NCBI RefSeq assembly: GCF_003710105.1
Contig: NZ_CP033325.1
Span: forward strand, 1,302,001 to 1,366,000
Direction: 5' to 3'
DNA from: Georgenia faecalis
GTDB taxonomy: Bacteria; Actinomycetota; Actinomycetes; Actinomycetales; Actinomycetaceae
DNA: 64,000 nt
Every line of letters starts with the position of its first letter. Within the stretch, counting starts at the first letter, position 1. Both the position numbers and the translations under genes were made by a program. A model generated the notes under the pieces. The model was not told the origin of the DNA, ran no database searches, and saw only the letters and a program-made list of their open reading frames with translations. Shown one piece after another: positions 17,390 to 25,514 of this stretch.

Positions 17390-18895
17390 TCAGTACGCGA
17401 AGGACAGCGGGCGGTCGGGGGAGTCGGCGGGCCCGTCGCGCCCGTCGTGGCCGTCAGGCCCGTCGCCGCGGGCGTCGGGGCTCGGGTCCGCCTCGGTGTC
17501 CGCGACCCCCTCGATGGCGAAGCGCCGCATGAGCCGGAACCAGACGACGGCGAGGATCCCGTAGAGCAGCGTGAAGGCGACCATCGAGCCGATGACCGTC
17601 CCCGGCCCGACGGCTGAGGAGACACCGCGGGCGGTGAGCATCCACACGCCGTCGACGCCCGACGGGTCGGGATTCGGGTGGACGACCCACGGCTGGCGGC
17701 CCATCTCGGTGAAGATCCAGCCGAAGGAGGAGGCGAGGAACGGCATCGGGATGGCGACGAGGGCCAGGCGGCCGAGCCAGGGGTTGTCGCTCACGCGTCC
17801 CTTGCGGGTGAGCCACAGGGCGACCAGGGCGAGCGCGGCACTGCCGGCGCCGAGGCCGATCATGAGCCGGAAGCTCCAGTAGGTGACGGCGAGGTTGGGG
17901 ACGTAGTCGACCCCCTCGCCGAACTGCTCCTCGTACTGGGCCTGGAGGTCCTCCACGCCGGTCACGGTCGAGGCGAAGTCGGCGTTGGCCAGCCACGAGG
18001 TCATGCCGGGGATCTCGAGGAGGTGGACGACGCCGTCGCAGTCGTTGCGCAGGTCCCCGATGGCGAGGATGGAGAAGGCCGCGCCGTCCTCCGTCGCGCA
18101 CAGCCCCTCGGCGGCGGCCATCTTCATCGGCTGCTGCTCGAACATGAGCTTGCCCTGCACGTCGCCGCTGATCGCGACGCCGACGCCCGAGACGAGCATC
18201 GTGACGACGCCGAGCACGACGGCGGGACGGTAGACGTTGCGGGCGGTCTCGGTGTCCCCGCTGCGGACGAGGCGGACCATCCACCAGGCGGCGATGCCGG
18301 CGACGAACGTGCCGGCGGTGAGGAACGCCGCGGCGATGGTGTGCGGGAACGCGGCGAGCAGGGTCGAGTTGGTGAGCACGGCGACGATGTCGACCATCTC
18401 GGCGCGTCCGGTCTCGGCGTTGAACACCGCGCCGACCGGGTGCTGCATCCACGAGTTCGCCGCGAGGATGAAGTACGCGGAGAGGTTCGTCGCCACGGCC
18501 ACGGCCCAGATGCACGCGAGGTGGATCTTCTTCGGCAGCTTGTCCCACCCGAAGATCCACAGCCCGAGGAACGTCGACTCGACGAAGAACGCCGCGAGGG
18601 CCTCCATCGCGAGGGGGGCGCCGAAGACGTCGCCGACGAACCGGGAGTACTCGCTCCAGTTCATCCCGAACTGGAACTCCTGGACGATGCCGGTGGCGAC
18701 GCCGATGGCGAAGTTGATGAGCATGAGCTTGCCGAAGAACTTCGTCAGGCGCAGCCAGCGCTCGTTGCCCGTGCGGTACCAGGCGGTCTGCATGATCGCC
18801 ACGAGCGGCGTGAGGCCGATCGTCAGGGGCACGAAGATGAAGTGGTAGACGGTCGTGATGCCGAACTGCCACCGCGCCAGATCGAGGGCTTCCAC
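17390..18895 (-). CDS. cydA: Cytochrome bd oxidase subunit I
   Basis: CydA (501 residues) carries the three hemes and oxidises menaquinol. The N-terminal His in FGITTVYHFIF is the heme ligand near residue 18. The quinol-loop motif QQPMKMAAAEG supplies the conserved Lys and Glu. EMGRQPWVV includes the Met ligand of heme b558. The quinol loop is of the short type. The C terminus is a hydrophilic Asp/Gly/Pro tail that is poorly conserved. The GTG at 18895 has a GAGGAG site seven bases upstream. It is the first gene of cydABDC. Confidence 0.97.
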   Translation of the reverse strand: MEALDLARWQFGITTVYHFIFVPLTIGLTPLVAIMQTAWYRTGNERWLRLTKFFGKLMLINFAIGVATGIVQEFQFGMNWSEYSRFVGDVFGAPLAMEALAAFFVESTFLGLWIFGWDKLPKKIHLACIWAVAVATNLSAYFILAANSWMQHPVGAVFNAETGRAEMVDIVAVLTNSTLLAAFPHTIAAAFLTAGTFVAGIAAWWMVRLVRSGDTETARNVYRPAVVLGVVTMLVSGVGVAISGDVQGKLMFEQQPMKMAAAEGLCATEDGAAFSILAIGDLRNDCDGVVHLLEIPGMTSWLANADFASTVTGVEDLQAQYEEQFGEGVDYVPNLAVTYWSFRLMIGLGAGSAALALVALWLTRKGRVSDNPWLGRLALVAIPMPFLASSFGWIFTEMGRQPWVVHPNPDPSGVDGVWMLTARGVSSAVGPGTVIGSMVAFTLLYGILAVVWFRLMRRFAIEGVADTEADPSPDARGDGPDGHDGRDGPADSPDRPLSFAY

Positions 18896-18906
18896 GACAG
18901 TCTCCT

Positions 18907-18939
18907 CGTGGGGATTTGGGACGAAACGGGTGCCCCACG
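18907..18939. promoter_or_regulatory. Inverted repeat upstream of cydA
   Basis: CGTGGGG (18907-18913) and CCCCACG (18933-18939) form seven-base arms 19 bases apart, starting 12 bases before the cydA GTG. This could be an operator or a leader hairpin; the protein is unknown. Confidence 0.3.
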
Positions 18940-18968
18940 ACCGTAGGAACCGTCCGCGCCCCGCGTAG

Positions 18969-18982
18969 GGGACCTAGGTCCC
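18969..18982. promoter_or_regulatory. 14-bp palindrome overlapping a stop codon
   Basis: GGGACCTAGGTCCC is a perfect palindrome whose centre contains the TAG stop of the MerR-HEAT gene. It lies 74 bases upstream of cydA and could be a regulator site or chance. Confidence 0.25.
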
Positions 18983-19987
18983 GCTCGCCCCTCCACGCTG
19001 CAGGACGTACGTCGCCGTCCGTACGACGTCGGGGTGGGAGTCATGGGCGAGCGCCTCGAGCGCGGGGCGCGCCGCCGCGGCGGGCAGCTCCGCGAGGGCC
19101 TGCGCGAGCCGCATCCGGGCGGCGGGGTCGTCGTGCCGGGTGGCGCTCTGCTCGGCGAGGACGCCGACGACGGCGTCGGCGCAGCCGTGCCGGTCCGCCA
19201 GGGCCCCGAGCGCCTCGGCGGCCTCGACGTCCCGGTCCCCCCTGGCCACCATGCCCGCCAGCACCGGCACGGCGCGGAGCTCGCCGCGCGTCCCCAGCGC
19301 CAGGGCGGCCCGGTGGCGGACCGCCTCGTCCGGGTGCTCGAGGGCGCCGACGAGGACGGCATCGGCGTCGGCGGCCGAGATCTCGGCGATGGCCGTCACG
19401 GCGCGGAGACGAACCGCGGGCTCCGGGGAGTCCAGAGCCGGGGCGAGGACGGCCAGCGCCTCGCCCCCGGCCCGCTCGACGGCCCAGCGCAGCACGCCGG
19501 CGGCGTTCTCGTCCGCCTCCGCCAGGAGCGACTCGGCGAGCGTGCCGGCGAGCCCGGTGGCCTCCGTCCGGTCGGCCGACAGGGCGCTCCGCTGGCGGCG
19601 CACCGGGTCGTCCGAGTGGAGGCCGCGCACGAGGGCGACGGTGCGCAGGGCGTCCGGCCAGGCGTCGGCGCCGCTCGCCCGCACCTGCTCCAGCCGGCGG
19701 AGCAGGTCCTCGGCGTCGGCGATGCGCTCGCGGGTCGCGCCGATGAGGTCGTCGACGAGGTCGGACGGCGCGAAGCCGGGGTCGTCGAGCGCGCGGCGCA
19801 CCTCGACGAGCGAGAGGCCGAGCGAGCGCAGGCTCTCGACGTGGAACAGGCGCCTAAGATCGGCGTCCGAGTACTCCCGGTACCCGCCGGCAGTGCGTCC
19901 CGTGGGCCGGACGAGGCCGATGGCGTCGTAGTGACGCAGCATCCGGGCGCTCACCCCGGACCGCTGCGCCACCTCACCGATGAGCAT
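18974..19987 (-). CDS. MerR-family regulator fused to HEAT repeats
   Basis: The 337-residue protein has an N-terminal MerR winged helix (residues 1-70: IGEVAQRSGVSARMLRHYDAIGLVRP, YREYSDADLRRL), the dimerisation coiled coil (75-110), and then a C-terminal alpha-solenoid of HEAT-like repeats (about 150-330, with units such as PEPAVRLRAVTAIAEI and PDEAVRHRAALALG). The solenoid replaces the usual small effector domain, so the signal may be a protein. The ATG at 19987 lies inside the end of the upstream HEAT gene (14-base overlap), so the two are co-translated. It precedes cydA on the same strand. Confidence 0.85.
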   Translation of the reverse strand: MLIGEVAQRSGVSARMLRHYDAIGLVRPTGRTAGGYREYSDADLRRLFHVESLRSLGLSLVEVRRALDDPGFAPSDLVDDLIGATRERIADAEDLLRRLEQVRASGADAWPDALRTVALVRGLHSDDPVRRQRSALSADRTEATGLAGTLAESLLAEADENAAGVLRWAVERAGGEALAVLAPALDSPEPAVRLRAVTAIAEISAADADAVLVGALEHPDEAVRHRAALALGTRGELRAVPVLAGMVARGDRDVEAAEALGALADRHGCADAVVGVLAEQSATRHDDPAARMRLAQALAELPAAAARPALEALAHDSHPDVVRTATYVLQRGGASGT

Positions 19988-20720
19988 GCGGCGGCTCCGT
20001 GGCGGCGTCGGTGACGGCGGCCGACGCGGCGGCCGGCGGTGCGGCTGGCAGTGATGCCGCTGGGGGCGCGGCCGCCAGGGCCACCAGGCGCTCGGCCTCG
20101 AAGACCGCGGCGTCGAACCCCTCGTCGGGGTCCTCCACGAGGCGCTGGGTGACGACGGCGTGCGTGCGCACCTCGGCGTCCCCGTGCGAGGCCGCCTCGG
20201 CCAACGCGTCGTCGGCGGCCGTCCCCAGGGCGGCCAGCGCCCGGCTGAGACTCAGCCGGACGTCCCGGTGGCCGCGTCCCAGCTGGGTCGCGAGCGTGGC
20301 GGCGAGGGCGGGCTCGGCGCCGTCCGGGACGAGCGCCACCGCGGCGCGCCAGGCGCTCCGGGCCACCTCGTCGTCGGGGTCCGCCAGCAGCTCCGCGGTG
20401 ATAGCCGGCCAGCCCCGCGGGTCCCCGATCTTCGAGAGGGTGTGCAGCGCCTGGCTGCGGGCCCGCCTGGTCGGCCTGCGGAGCTCGTCGACCAGGCGCG
20501 GCACGGTGAGGTCCGCCGGGTGCCGGGTGAGGGCCCACGTGAGCATGTCGCGGACGTAGAAGTCGGGCTCGACGGCGCAGCGCGCCAGGAGGACGGGGAC
20601 GTGCTCAGGGTCGGGGCGCGTGCCCGCCGCGAGGGCCGCCTGCAGGCGCGCGGACGGGTCGGCGGCCTCCAGCGCCTCGGTGAGGGCCGTCGTCGGGGGT
20701 GGTGTGGTGGGACTGGTCAT
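19974..20720 (-). CDS. HEAT-repeat protein
   Basis: The 248-residue protein is an alpha-solenoid of about four HEAT repeats (FYVRDMLTWALTRHPADLTVPRLVDEL, RARSQALHTLSKIGD, DEVARSAWRAAVALV, RDVRLSLSRALAALG) followed by an Ala/Pro-rich tail. It has no enzyme motif. It is translated just before, and overlapping, the MerR-HEAT regulator, and both share the same repeat type, which suggests that the two solenoids interact or regulate one another. An AAGGAGGG ribosome-binding site precedes the ATG at 20720, and a MerR-type promoter lies just upstream. Confidence 0.8.
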   Translation of the reverse strand: MTSPTTPPPTTALTEALEAADPSARLQAALAAGTRPDPEHVPVLLARCAVEPDFYVRDMLTWALTRHPADLTVPRLVDELRRPTRRARSQALHTLSKIGDPRGWPAITAELLADPDDEVARSAWRAAVALVPDGAEPALAATLATQLGRGHRDVRLSLSRALAALGTAADDALAEAASHGDAEVRTHAVVTQRLVEDPDEGFDAAVFEAERLVALAAAPPAASLPAAPPAAASAAVTDAATEPPHAHR

Positions 20721-20744
20721 GGGTTCTCCCTCCTTCGTCCCCAG

Positions 20745-20775
20745 TCAAGGCCCTCACACAGTGTCAAGGTCAAGG
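20745..20775 (-). promoter_or_regulatory. MerR-type promoter of the HEAT/MerR operon
   Basis: Read on the minus strand, TTGACC is followed after 19 bases by TTGACT. The spacer contains a dyad (CCTTGACAC / GTGTGAGGG, plus-strand 20751-20769). A long 19-bp spacer with a central dyad is the MerR-family hallmark, so the operon is probably autoregulated. Confidence 0.5.
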
Positions 20776-20822
20776 GCGATTCGGTGGTCCGGGCGCAGGA
20801 CGTGCCGAGGTCGCCGTCGGCC

Positions 20823-21275
20823 TCACGCGACGGCGCTGGCCACCAGGACGGCGAGCGTCTCGACGGCCGAGTCGTCGAGCGCGGACACGGCGAACGAGGT
20901 GGGCCACAGGCCACCGTCGTCGAGGTGCGCCTCGGGGGTGAACCCGAACGTCGAGTACCGCTCCTTGTCGACGGCTCCGCTCCGGAAGAAGCACACGACC
21001 TTCCCGTCCCTGGCGTAGGCCGGCTGGCCGTACCAGAGCTTCGGCGACAGCTCAGGGGCGTGCGTCGTGACGACGGCATGAACGCGCTCGGCCAGGGCGC
21101 GGTCGGCCGCGTCCATGGACGCGATCGCCTCGAGCACGTCGAGCTCGTCGGTGGCCTTCTTCTGACCGCGCCCGCGGCCCGCTTCCTTCTTCAGCTCGGC
21201 GGCGCGCGCCTTCATGGACGCGCGCTCCTCGTCGGAGAAACCGCCGCCTGCGGCGTCGGTGATCTTCGGGGTCAT
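20823..21275 (-). CDS. DUF1801 / YdhG-like protein
   Basis: The 150-residue protein has a Lys/Glu-rich N terminus (SMKARAAELKKEAGRGRGQKK) and then a DUF1801-type domain with the family segment SPKLWYGQPAYARDGKVVCFFRSG. Related proteins are annotated as iron chaperone-like or phosphorylation-linked, but no function is firmly known. The ATG at 21275 has a GGGAGG site; the longer frame to 21365 is not conserved. It is a single gene facing away from the following VOC gene. Confidence 0.75.
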   Translation of the reverse strand: MTPKITDAAGGGFSDEERASMKARAAELKKEAGRGRGQKKATDELDVLEAIASMDAADRALAERVHAVVTTHAPELSPKLWYGQPAYARDGKVVCFFRSGAVDKERYSTFGFTPEAHLDDGGLWPTSFAVSALDDSAVETLAVLVASAVA

Positions 21276-21459
21276 GACGGCCTCCCAGCCGCTCGGCGAA
21301 TGGGTCACCGCTGACGCTAGGGGCGTCCTCGACGTGGGCGCTTCTCCATTCGTGACCATCGTCATTCGTGACCATCGTCGCGGCGCTCACGGGACCATGG
21401 TGAGGAATCGAGCGCCTGATCGGTCAGGAATGAAGAAGCGTGCGCCGGGGTGCCGTGGC

Positions 21460-21465
21460 TAGCGT
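21460..21465 (+). promoter_or_regulatory. Putative -10 of the VOC gene, leaderless
   Basis: TAGCGT ends seven bases before the ATG at 21473, and no Shine-Dalgarno sequence is present. Confidence 0.4.
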
Positions 21466-21472
21466 CACCGCT

Positions 21473-21883
21473 ATGACCATCACCATTCAGTACGCCTTCC
21501 TCCCGCACACCGACGGCGAGGCCGCCCTGCACTTCTACCGCGACGTCCTCGGCTTCGAGGTCCGCCAGGACGTCGGCTACCAGGACATGCGCTGGATCAC
21601 CGTCGGCCCGCCGAACCAGCCCGGCACCTCGATCGTGCTCCACCCGCCGGCCGCCGATCCCGGCATCACCGACGACGAGCGGCGCACGATCCTCGAGCTC
21701 ATCGCCAAGGGGACGTACACGTCCGTCAGCCTGGCGACCGACGACCTGGACGGCCTCTTCCAGCGGCTGGAGGCGGCGGGGGCCGACGTCGTCCAGGAGC
21801 CGATGGACCAGGACTGGGGGGTCCGCGACTGCGCGTTCCGCGACCCCGCCGGCAACCAGATCCGCATCAACCAGCTCGCCTGA
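21473..21883 (+). CDS. VOC (glyoxalase/bleomycin resistance) family protein
   Basis: The 136-residue single VOC domain has two beta-alpha-beta-beta-beta halves, starting with ITIQYAFLPHTDGEAALHFY and ending with FRDPAGNQIRINQL, where the last Glu of the metal triad is replaced by Gln/Arg. The central QDMRWITVGP strand resembles PhnB/YcgI-type members. Such proteins bind small ligands or isomerise and cleave them with a divalent metal. A missing Glu would argue against a metal enzyme. The longer frame from 21440 lacks a ribosome site. Confidence 0.8.
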   Translation: MTITIQYAFLPHTDGEAALHFYRDVLGFEVRQDVGYQDMRWITVGPPNQPGTSIVLHPPAADPGITDDERRTILELIAKGTYTSVSLATDDLDGLFQRLEAAGADVVQEPMDQDWGVRDCAFRDPAGNQIRINQLA

Positions 21884-21906
21884 CCCCGGGCCGGGGTGGC
21901 GGGGGT

Positions 21907-22386
21907 TCAGACGCTGTGGTCGGTCTTGGACCGGACCTCGATGTGCGGCTCCCCGATCCGCGCGAACGCCACGTCCAGCCAGTCGCGCCACCTGCCGTCC
22001 GGGGCCTGCGAGTCCCACCGGGCGTGCATCGCGTCCGGCCTGTCGACGGTGAGCGTGGCGCGGGCGCCGTCACCGGCGATGCGGTAGCGGCCGTCGGCGC
22101 CGAAGGTCCCCACGGTGTGCTCCACGGTGCCGTCGGCGTCGAACGACGCCTGGTCGATGGTGTCCGCCGATCCCGCCCGCGGGGTGAGGAACTCCATGGC
22201 CTCCGTGCGGCCGCCGAAGATCTCCACGTCCACGCGGTGCACCATCTGGCGCTCACCGGGGAACCACTCGTAGACGTCGACCCCGCTGAACGTGGCGCCG
22301 TCGTGCTCGCCACCGCCGGTGATCCGCCCCGTGGTGCGCCAGGTCCCCACCAGCCGGTCCATGAGCGTGTGGAGGCGGGCGTCCAT
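21907..22386 (-). CDS. DUF1579-like lipocalin-type protein
   Basis: The 159-residue protein opens with LHTLMDRLVGTWRTTGRITGG, the usual start of small beta-barrel DUF1579-like proteins, and shows alternating hydrophobic strands with many aromatic residues (GVDVYEWFPGERQMVHRVDV). No catalytic site is visible. The ATG at 22386 lies three bases after the stop of the flavoprotein gene; a GTG at 22392 overlaps that stop in a GTGA, so the two genes are translationally coupled either way. It may bind a product of the oxidase. Confidence 0.65.
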   Translation of the reverse strand: MDARLHTLMDRLVGTWRTTGRITGGGEHDGATFSGVDVYEWFPGERQMVHRVDVEIFGGRTEAMEFLTPRAGSADTIDQASFDADGTVEHTVGTFGADGRYRIAGDGARATLTVDRPDAMHARWDSQAPDGRWRDWLDVAFARIGEPHIEVRSKTDHSV

Positions 22387-22388
22387 GG

Positions 22389-23810
22389 TCACGGCTGCTC
22401 GCTCGGGTCCGGGGCGGGCGGGACGTTGAGGTTGTGCCGGAAGAGGTTGTGCGGGTCGTAGGCGGCCTTGACCCGGGCGAGGCGCGCGTAGTCGTCGGGC
22501 TCGTACGCCGACCGCACGTCCCGCGCCCCGTCCGCGCCGATGAAGTTGAGGCCCCTCCCGCCGGTGCTCCACGGCGCCATCGCTGCGAGCACCTCCCGGT
22601 GGCGTGCCCTCGCCTCCTCGGCGGTGACGCCCCGCAGCGGGGAGATGACGTTGAGGAGGTACCCGGCGTCGCGGTGCCCGACGGCGTTCGGTACGTCGGC
22701 CGGGTGCGACAACCGGCCGCCGAGGTGGCGGACCTCGACGAGCGTCGGAGACGCCGCCTCCGGCCCGGCCTCGGTGAGCAGCGTCCGCACGGCGTCACCG
22801 GAGAGCGCGCGGAGGAAGGTCGTGTCGCTCTCGGCCGCAGCCGGGGTGGTGGGGTCGTTGTGGATCGAGGCGATGGCGGTGACGGGCATCTCACCCACGG
22901 TGTCGATGACCGGACCCAGCTCCCGGAACGGGGCGACGAGGGCCGGCCCGCCGGTGAGGTCGTCCGCGGTGTAGGCGACGCGCAGGTGGGTGACCCGCCG
23001 TCCGCGGATCGGCTCGGGCACCATCGGGAGGTCGGGGACGGAGACGACGGCGATGGAGGACGTCATCCCGTCGGGGACGCCTCGGGTCCACTCGGCGAAC
23101 AGGTCCACCGCTGCGGCGGCGGCCGGGCCGGTGAAGTACATGGCGCCGCCGTAGAGGGTGCGCACCGGCACGAGGTCGATCTCCATCGCGACGACGATGC
23201 CGACGTTGTCCCGGGCGCCGCGCAGGGCCCAGAAGAGGTCGGGCGAGGACTCGGCGGTGACCTGGTGCCGCTCGCCGTCGGCGGTCACCACGTCGAGCGA
23301 GCGGACGTGGTCGGCGGCGTAGCCGTAGCGCCGGGAGAGCGGCCCCAGCCCGCCGCCGAGGGTGTAGGACACCGCGCCGACCGTGGGGAGGGAGCCGGAG
23401 AGGGGGGCCAGTCCGGTCGGCGCCGCCTCCGCGATCACCTCGTCCCACCGCGTGCCGGCGGCGAGGCGCGCCGTCCGGGCGTGCGCGTCCACCGCGACGC
23501 CGCGCATGCGCGAGGTGGTGATGAGGAGGCCGCCGTCGCCGGCGACCGCCGCCGAGGCGTGGCCGGTGGCCTGGACCGCCACGGGAAGGCCGTGCCGGCT
23601 GGCGAAGCGCACCGCGGCCTGGACGTCCTCGGGCCGGGCGGCGCCGATGATGACCGCGGGGCGGTGCTGGCGGGCCAGCTGGAACCCCGACCGTTCGGCG
23701 TCGTACTCGGCACTCTCGGGGGTGAGCAGCGGCCCGGACAGCTGCGCAGCGAGCTCGGCGAGCTCGGGAGGCGCGAGGGTGGCGGCGGCGGCGGCGGGTG
23801 GTGTGGTCAT
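22389..23810 (-). CDS. FAD-binding oxidase, berberine-bridge type
   Basis: The 473-residue flavoprotein has a PCMH-type FAD domain (residues about 40-215, with AVQATGHASAAVAGDGGLLITTSRM, PTVGAVSYTLGGGLGPLSRRYG, and ALRGARDNVGIV) and a C-terminal BBE domain with DPHNLFRHNLNVPP. His in TGHA could carry covalent FAD; the second Cys of bicovalent enzymes is absent. Such oxidases act on sugars, alkaloids or polyketides. The ATG at 23810 has a GAGGAG site. The gene is divergent from a MarR regulator, which probably controls it through the palindrome between them. Confidence 0.88.
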   Translation of the reverse strand: MTTPPAAAAATLAPPELAELAAQLSGPLLTPESAEYDAERSGFQLARQHRPAVIIGAARPEDVQAAVRFASRHGLPVAVQATGHASAAVAGDGGLLITTSRMRGVAVDAHARTARLAAGTRWDEVIAEAAPTGLAPLSGSLPTVGAVSYTLGGGLGPLSRRYGYAADHVRSLDVVTADGERHQVTAESSPDLFWALRGARDNVGIVVAMEIDLVPVRTLYGGAMYFTGPAAAAAVDLFAEWTRGVPDGMTSSIAVVSVPDLPMVPEPIRGRRVTHLRVAYTADDLTGGPALVAPFRELGPVIDTVGEMPVTAIASIHNDPTTPAAAESDTTFLRALSGDAVRTLLTEAGPEAASPTLVEVRHLGGRLSHPADVPNAVGHRDAGYLLNVISPLRGVTAEEARARHREVLAAMAPWSTGGRGLNFIGADGARDVRSAYEPDDYARLARVKAAYDPHNLFRHNLNVPPAPDPSEQP

Positions 23811-23834
23811 GTGCGGACTCCTCGGTAGCATCGG

Positions 23835-23856
23835 ATTGATTCGAACTCGAAGCACT
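23835..23856. promoter_or_regulatory. MarR-type operator
   Basis: An imperfect 22-bp palindrome with core arms TTCGA and TCGAA around two bases; eight of ten outer positions also pair. It lies 24 bases upstream of the flavoprotein start, between it and the MarR gene. Confidence 0.55.
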
Positions 23857-23938
23857 CCGCGGCACGCTAGTCCCGCCGCGACCGGGCGGGCAAGGTTTTT
23901 TCCCGGGGGATGCGGCAGGGGTGAGGGGGCGGCGACCG

Positions 23939-23944
23939 TACGAT
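23939..23944 (+). promoter_or_regulatory. Putative -10 of the MarR gene, leaderless
   Basis: TACGAT is followed by six bases and the GTG at 23951, with no Shine-Dalgarno sequence nearby. Confidence 0.5.
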
Positions 23945-23950
23945 CACCCG

Positions 23951-24496
23951 GTGGCCCAGCCCTCCTCCGACGACGCGGGACGTCCCGCGCCGGACGCGCG
24001 CCAGATGGTGGCGTACTTCGCGCTCATGGAGGCGACGGCCCTGCTCCAGCACGGCGTCGAGCAGCAGCTGCGCTCAACCGGCGACCTCAGCTACGTGCAG
24101 TTCCAGGTTCTTGTCCGGCTCGCGTACGCCGACGGTCCGCTCACGATGACCCAGCTCGCCGATGGCGTGGTCTACAGCCGCAGCGGCCTCACGTACCAGG
24201 CGGCCCGGCTCGCCAAGGCGGGGCTCATCACCCGCCGTCCGAGCCCCGACGACGAGCGTTCGGTCCTCGCCCAGATCACCGACGATGGCCGGGACCTCGT
24301 CGGGAAGGTGCTTCCCGGGCACATCGAGGTCGTCCAGCGCCTCCTCTTCAACGCCCTGAGCGAGGACGACCTCGACCGGCTCGGCGGGATCACGGCGCGG
24401 TTGCGTGACCACATGCGGTCCGAGCCGCCCCGGTCGGCGGCGCCACGGCGCAAGCCGGACCGGTCCTCGCCCGATTCCGGCGCGGACCCCTCCTGA
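23951..24496 (+). CDS. MarR-family transcriptional regulator
   Basis: The 181-residue protein has the MarR winged helix: dimer helices at both ends, recognition helix in MTQLADGVVYSRSGLTYQAARLAKAGLI, and a wing with RRPSPDDERSVLAQITDDGR. MarR proteins usually repress the adjacent divergent gene until a phenolic or other ligand binds. The C terminus has a disordered Arg/Pro/Ser tail. The GTG at 23951 fits a leaderless promoter. The divergent flavoprotein oxidase is the likely target and its substrate the likely inducer. Confidence 0.9.
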   Translation: MAQPSSDDAGRPAPDARQMVAYFALMEATALLQHGVEQQLRSTGDLSYVQFQVLVRLAYADGPLTMTQLADGVVYSRSGLTYQAARLAKAGLITRRPSPDDERSVLAQITDDGRDLVGKVLPGHIEVVQRLLFNALSEDDLDRLGGITARLRDHMRSEPPRSAAPRRKPDRSSPDSGADPS

Positions 24497-24516
24497 CAGG
24501 CCGGGGGAGCGCGGTC

Positions 24517-24522
24517 TAGGGT
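24517..24522 (+). promoter_or_regulatory. Putative -10 of the OsmC gene, leaderless
   Basis: TAGGGT is followed by exactly six bases and the ATG at 24529. Confidence 0.5.
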
Positions 24523-24528
24523 CCCTCC

Positions 24529-24987
24529 ATGACGGTGCACTCCTACCGCACGGACGTCAGCTGGAGCGGCTCCACCGGTGCGGGATACCGGGTCTACTCG
24601 CGCACGCACACCGGCGCGGCGACGGAGACCGGCGAACCCCTCACGCTCAGCGCCGACCCGGCCTTCCGGGGCGACCCGGCCCACCCCAGCCCCGAGGGGC
24701 TGCTCGTCCTGTCCGCGAGCTCGTGCCAGCTCCTCGCCTTCCTCGCGGTCGCCGCGCGGGCCGGCGTCGACGTGCTCGACTACCGGGACACGGCCGACGC
24801 CACCATGGACGACGCCGTGGCGCCGGTGAGCATCGGGGTGATCCATCTGCGCCCGGTCATCACCGTTCGGGCGGGTACCGACCACGCCCGCGTCGCGGAG
24901 CTCGTCCACCAGGGGCACGAGGAGTGCTACATCGCCAACTCCCTGCGCACGCAGGTGCTCGTCACCCCGGAGATCGTCGACGGCTGA
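24529..24987 (+). CDS. OsmC-family protein
   Basis: The 152-residue protein has the OsmC/Ohr fold. The two redox cysteines are in SASSCQLLAFLAVA (residues about 62-75) and EECYIANSL, the order found in thiol peroxidases that reduce organic hydroperoxides using lipoyl or low-molecular-weight thiols. The N-terminal strand has YRTDVSWSGSTGAGYRVYSRTH, a YncJ/OsmC-like branch distinct from the second OsmC at 32.4 kb. Its 3' end overlaps the converging SWIM gene by 61 bases. Confidence 0.85.
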   Translation: MTVHSYRTDVSWSGSTGAGYRVYSRTHTGAATETGEPLTLSADPAFRGDPAHPSPEGLLVLSASSCQLLAFLAVAARAGVDVLDYRDTADATMDDAVAPVSIGVIHLRPVITVRAGTDHARVAELVHQGHEECYIANSLRTQVLVTPEIVDG

Positions 24988-25514
24988 GCGCCGTCGACCT
25001 CGGCGAGCAGCGTTCGCGCCCGCCGGGCCGCCTCGGCGGCGACGACCCAGTCCCGGTCCTTGCCGTGCAGCTGGAGCAGCGTCCACCCGTCGCGGGTGAC
25101 GGCGTCGGCGAGGGCGAGGACGACGGCGAGAGCGTGCGGGCACGGAAGGAGCCACTCCTCGCACGTGCACCGGGGCTCCCACCCGGAGGGCTCGGGGACG
25201 AGGTCGGCGAGGACGTCCTCGAGAGCGCCGCCGGCGTGCTCGAGCGGGCCGGGCCCCAGCAGCGCGCGCACCGCGGCCGCGTCGGCGAGGAGACCGGCCT
25301 CGACCGCCTCCCACGCCGTCGGCGTGGGAGCCGACCATCCGGCGTGCTGGGCGCCGTCCGGCGTCGTCACCACCGCGAAGGCGCCGCCCTCCAGCGCGAG
25401 GGCGCCGACGGCGCCGCGCCGGGCGAGCCGGCGCGCCTCCTTGAGGACGTCCTCGTCGAGCGCGCTCGCGGTGGCGACCTCGAGCACCCGCCGCGCCGCC
25501 GGTGGCCGCCTCAT
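24927..25514 (-). CDS. SWIM zinc-finger protein
   Basis: The 195-residue protein contains a SWIM motif CTCEEWLLPCPHALAV (CxC...CxH) near residues 120-135, preceded by a segment with VLEVATASALDEDVLKEARRLARRG. SWIM domains bind DNA or proteins and in bacteria are usually encoded beside SNF2 helicases, as here. Its ATG overlaps the helicase stop in an ATGA. The last 20 residues lie antisense to the conserved OsmC cysteine region, so this tail is probably not functional. Confidence 0.85.
   Translation of the reverse strand: MRRPPAARRVLEVATASALDEDVLKEARRLARRGAVGALALEGGAFAVVTTPDGAQHAGWSAPTPTAWEAVEAGLLADAAAVRALLGPGPLEHAGGALEDVLADLVPEPSGWEPRCTCEEWLLPCPHALAVVLALADAVTRDGWTLLQLHGKDRDWVVAAEAARRARTLLAEVDGAQPSTISGVTSTCVRRELAM

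Noticed and set aside
22434-23828. Plus-strand ORF opposite the FAD oxidase
   Set aside because: Shadow of a gene with clear FAD motifs; the sequence is Gly/Arg/Asp-rich without structure.
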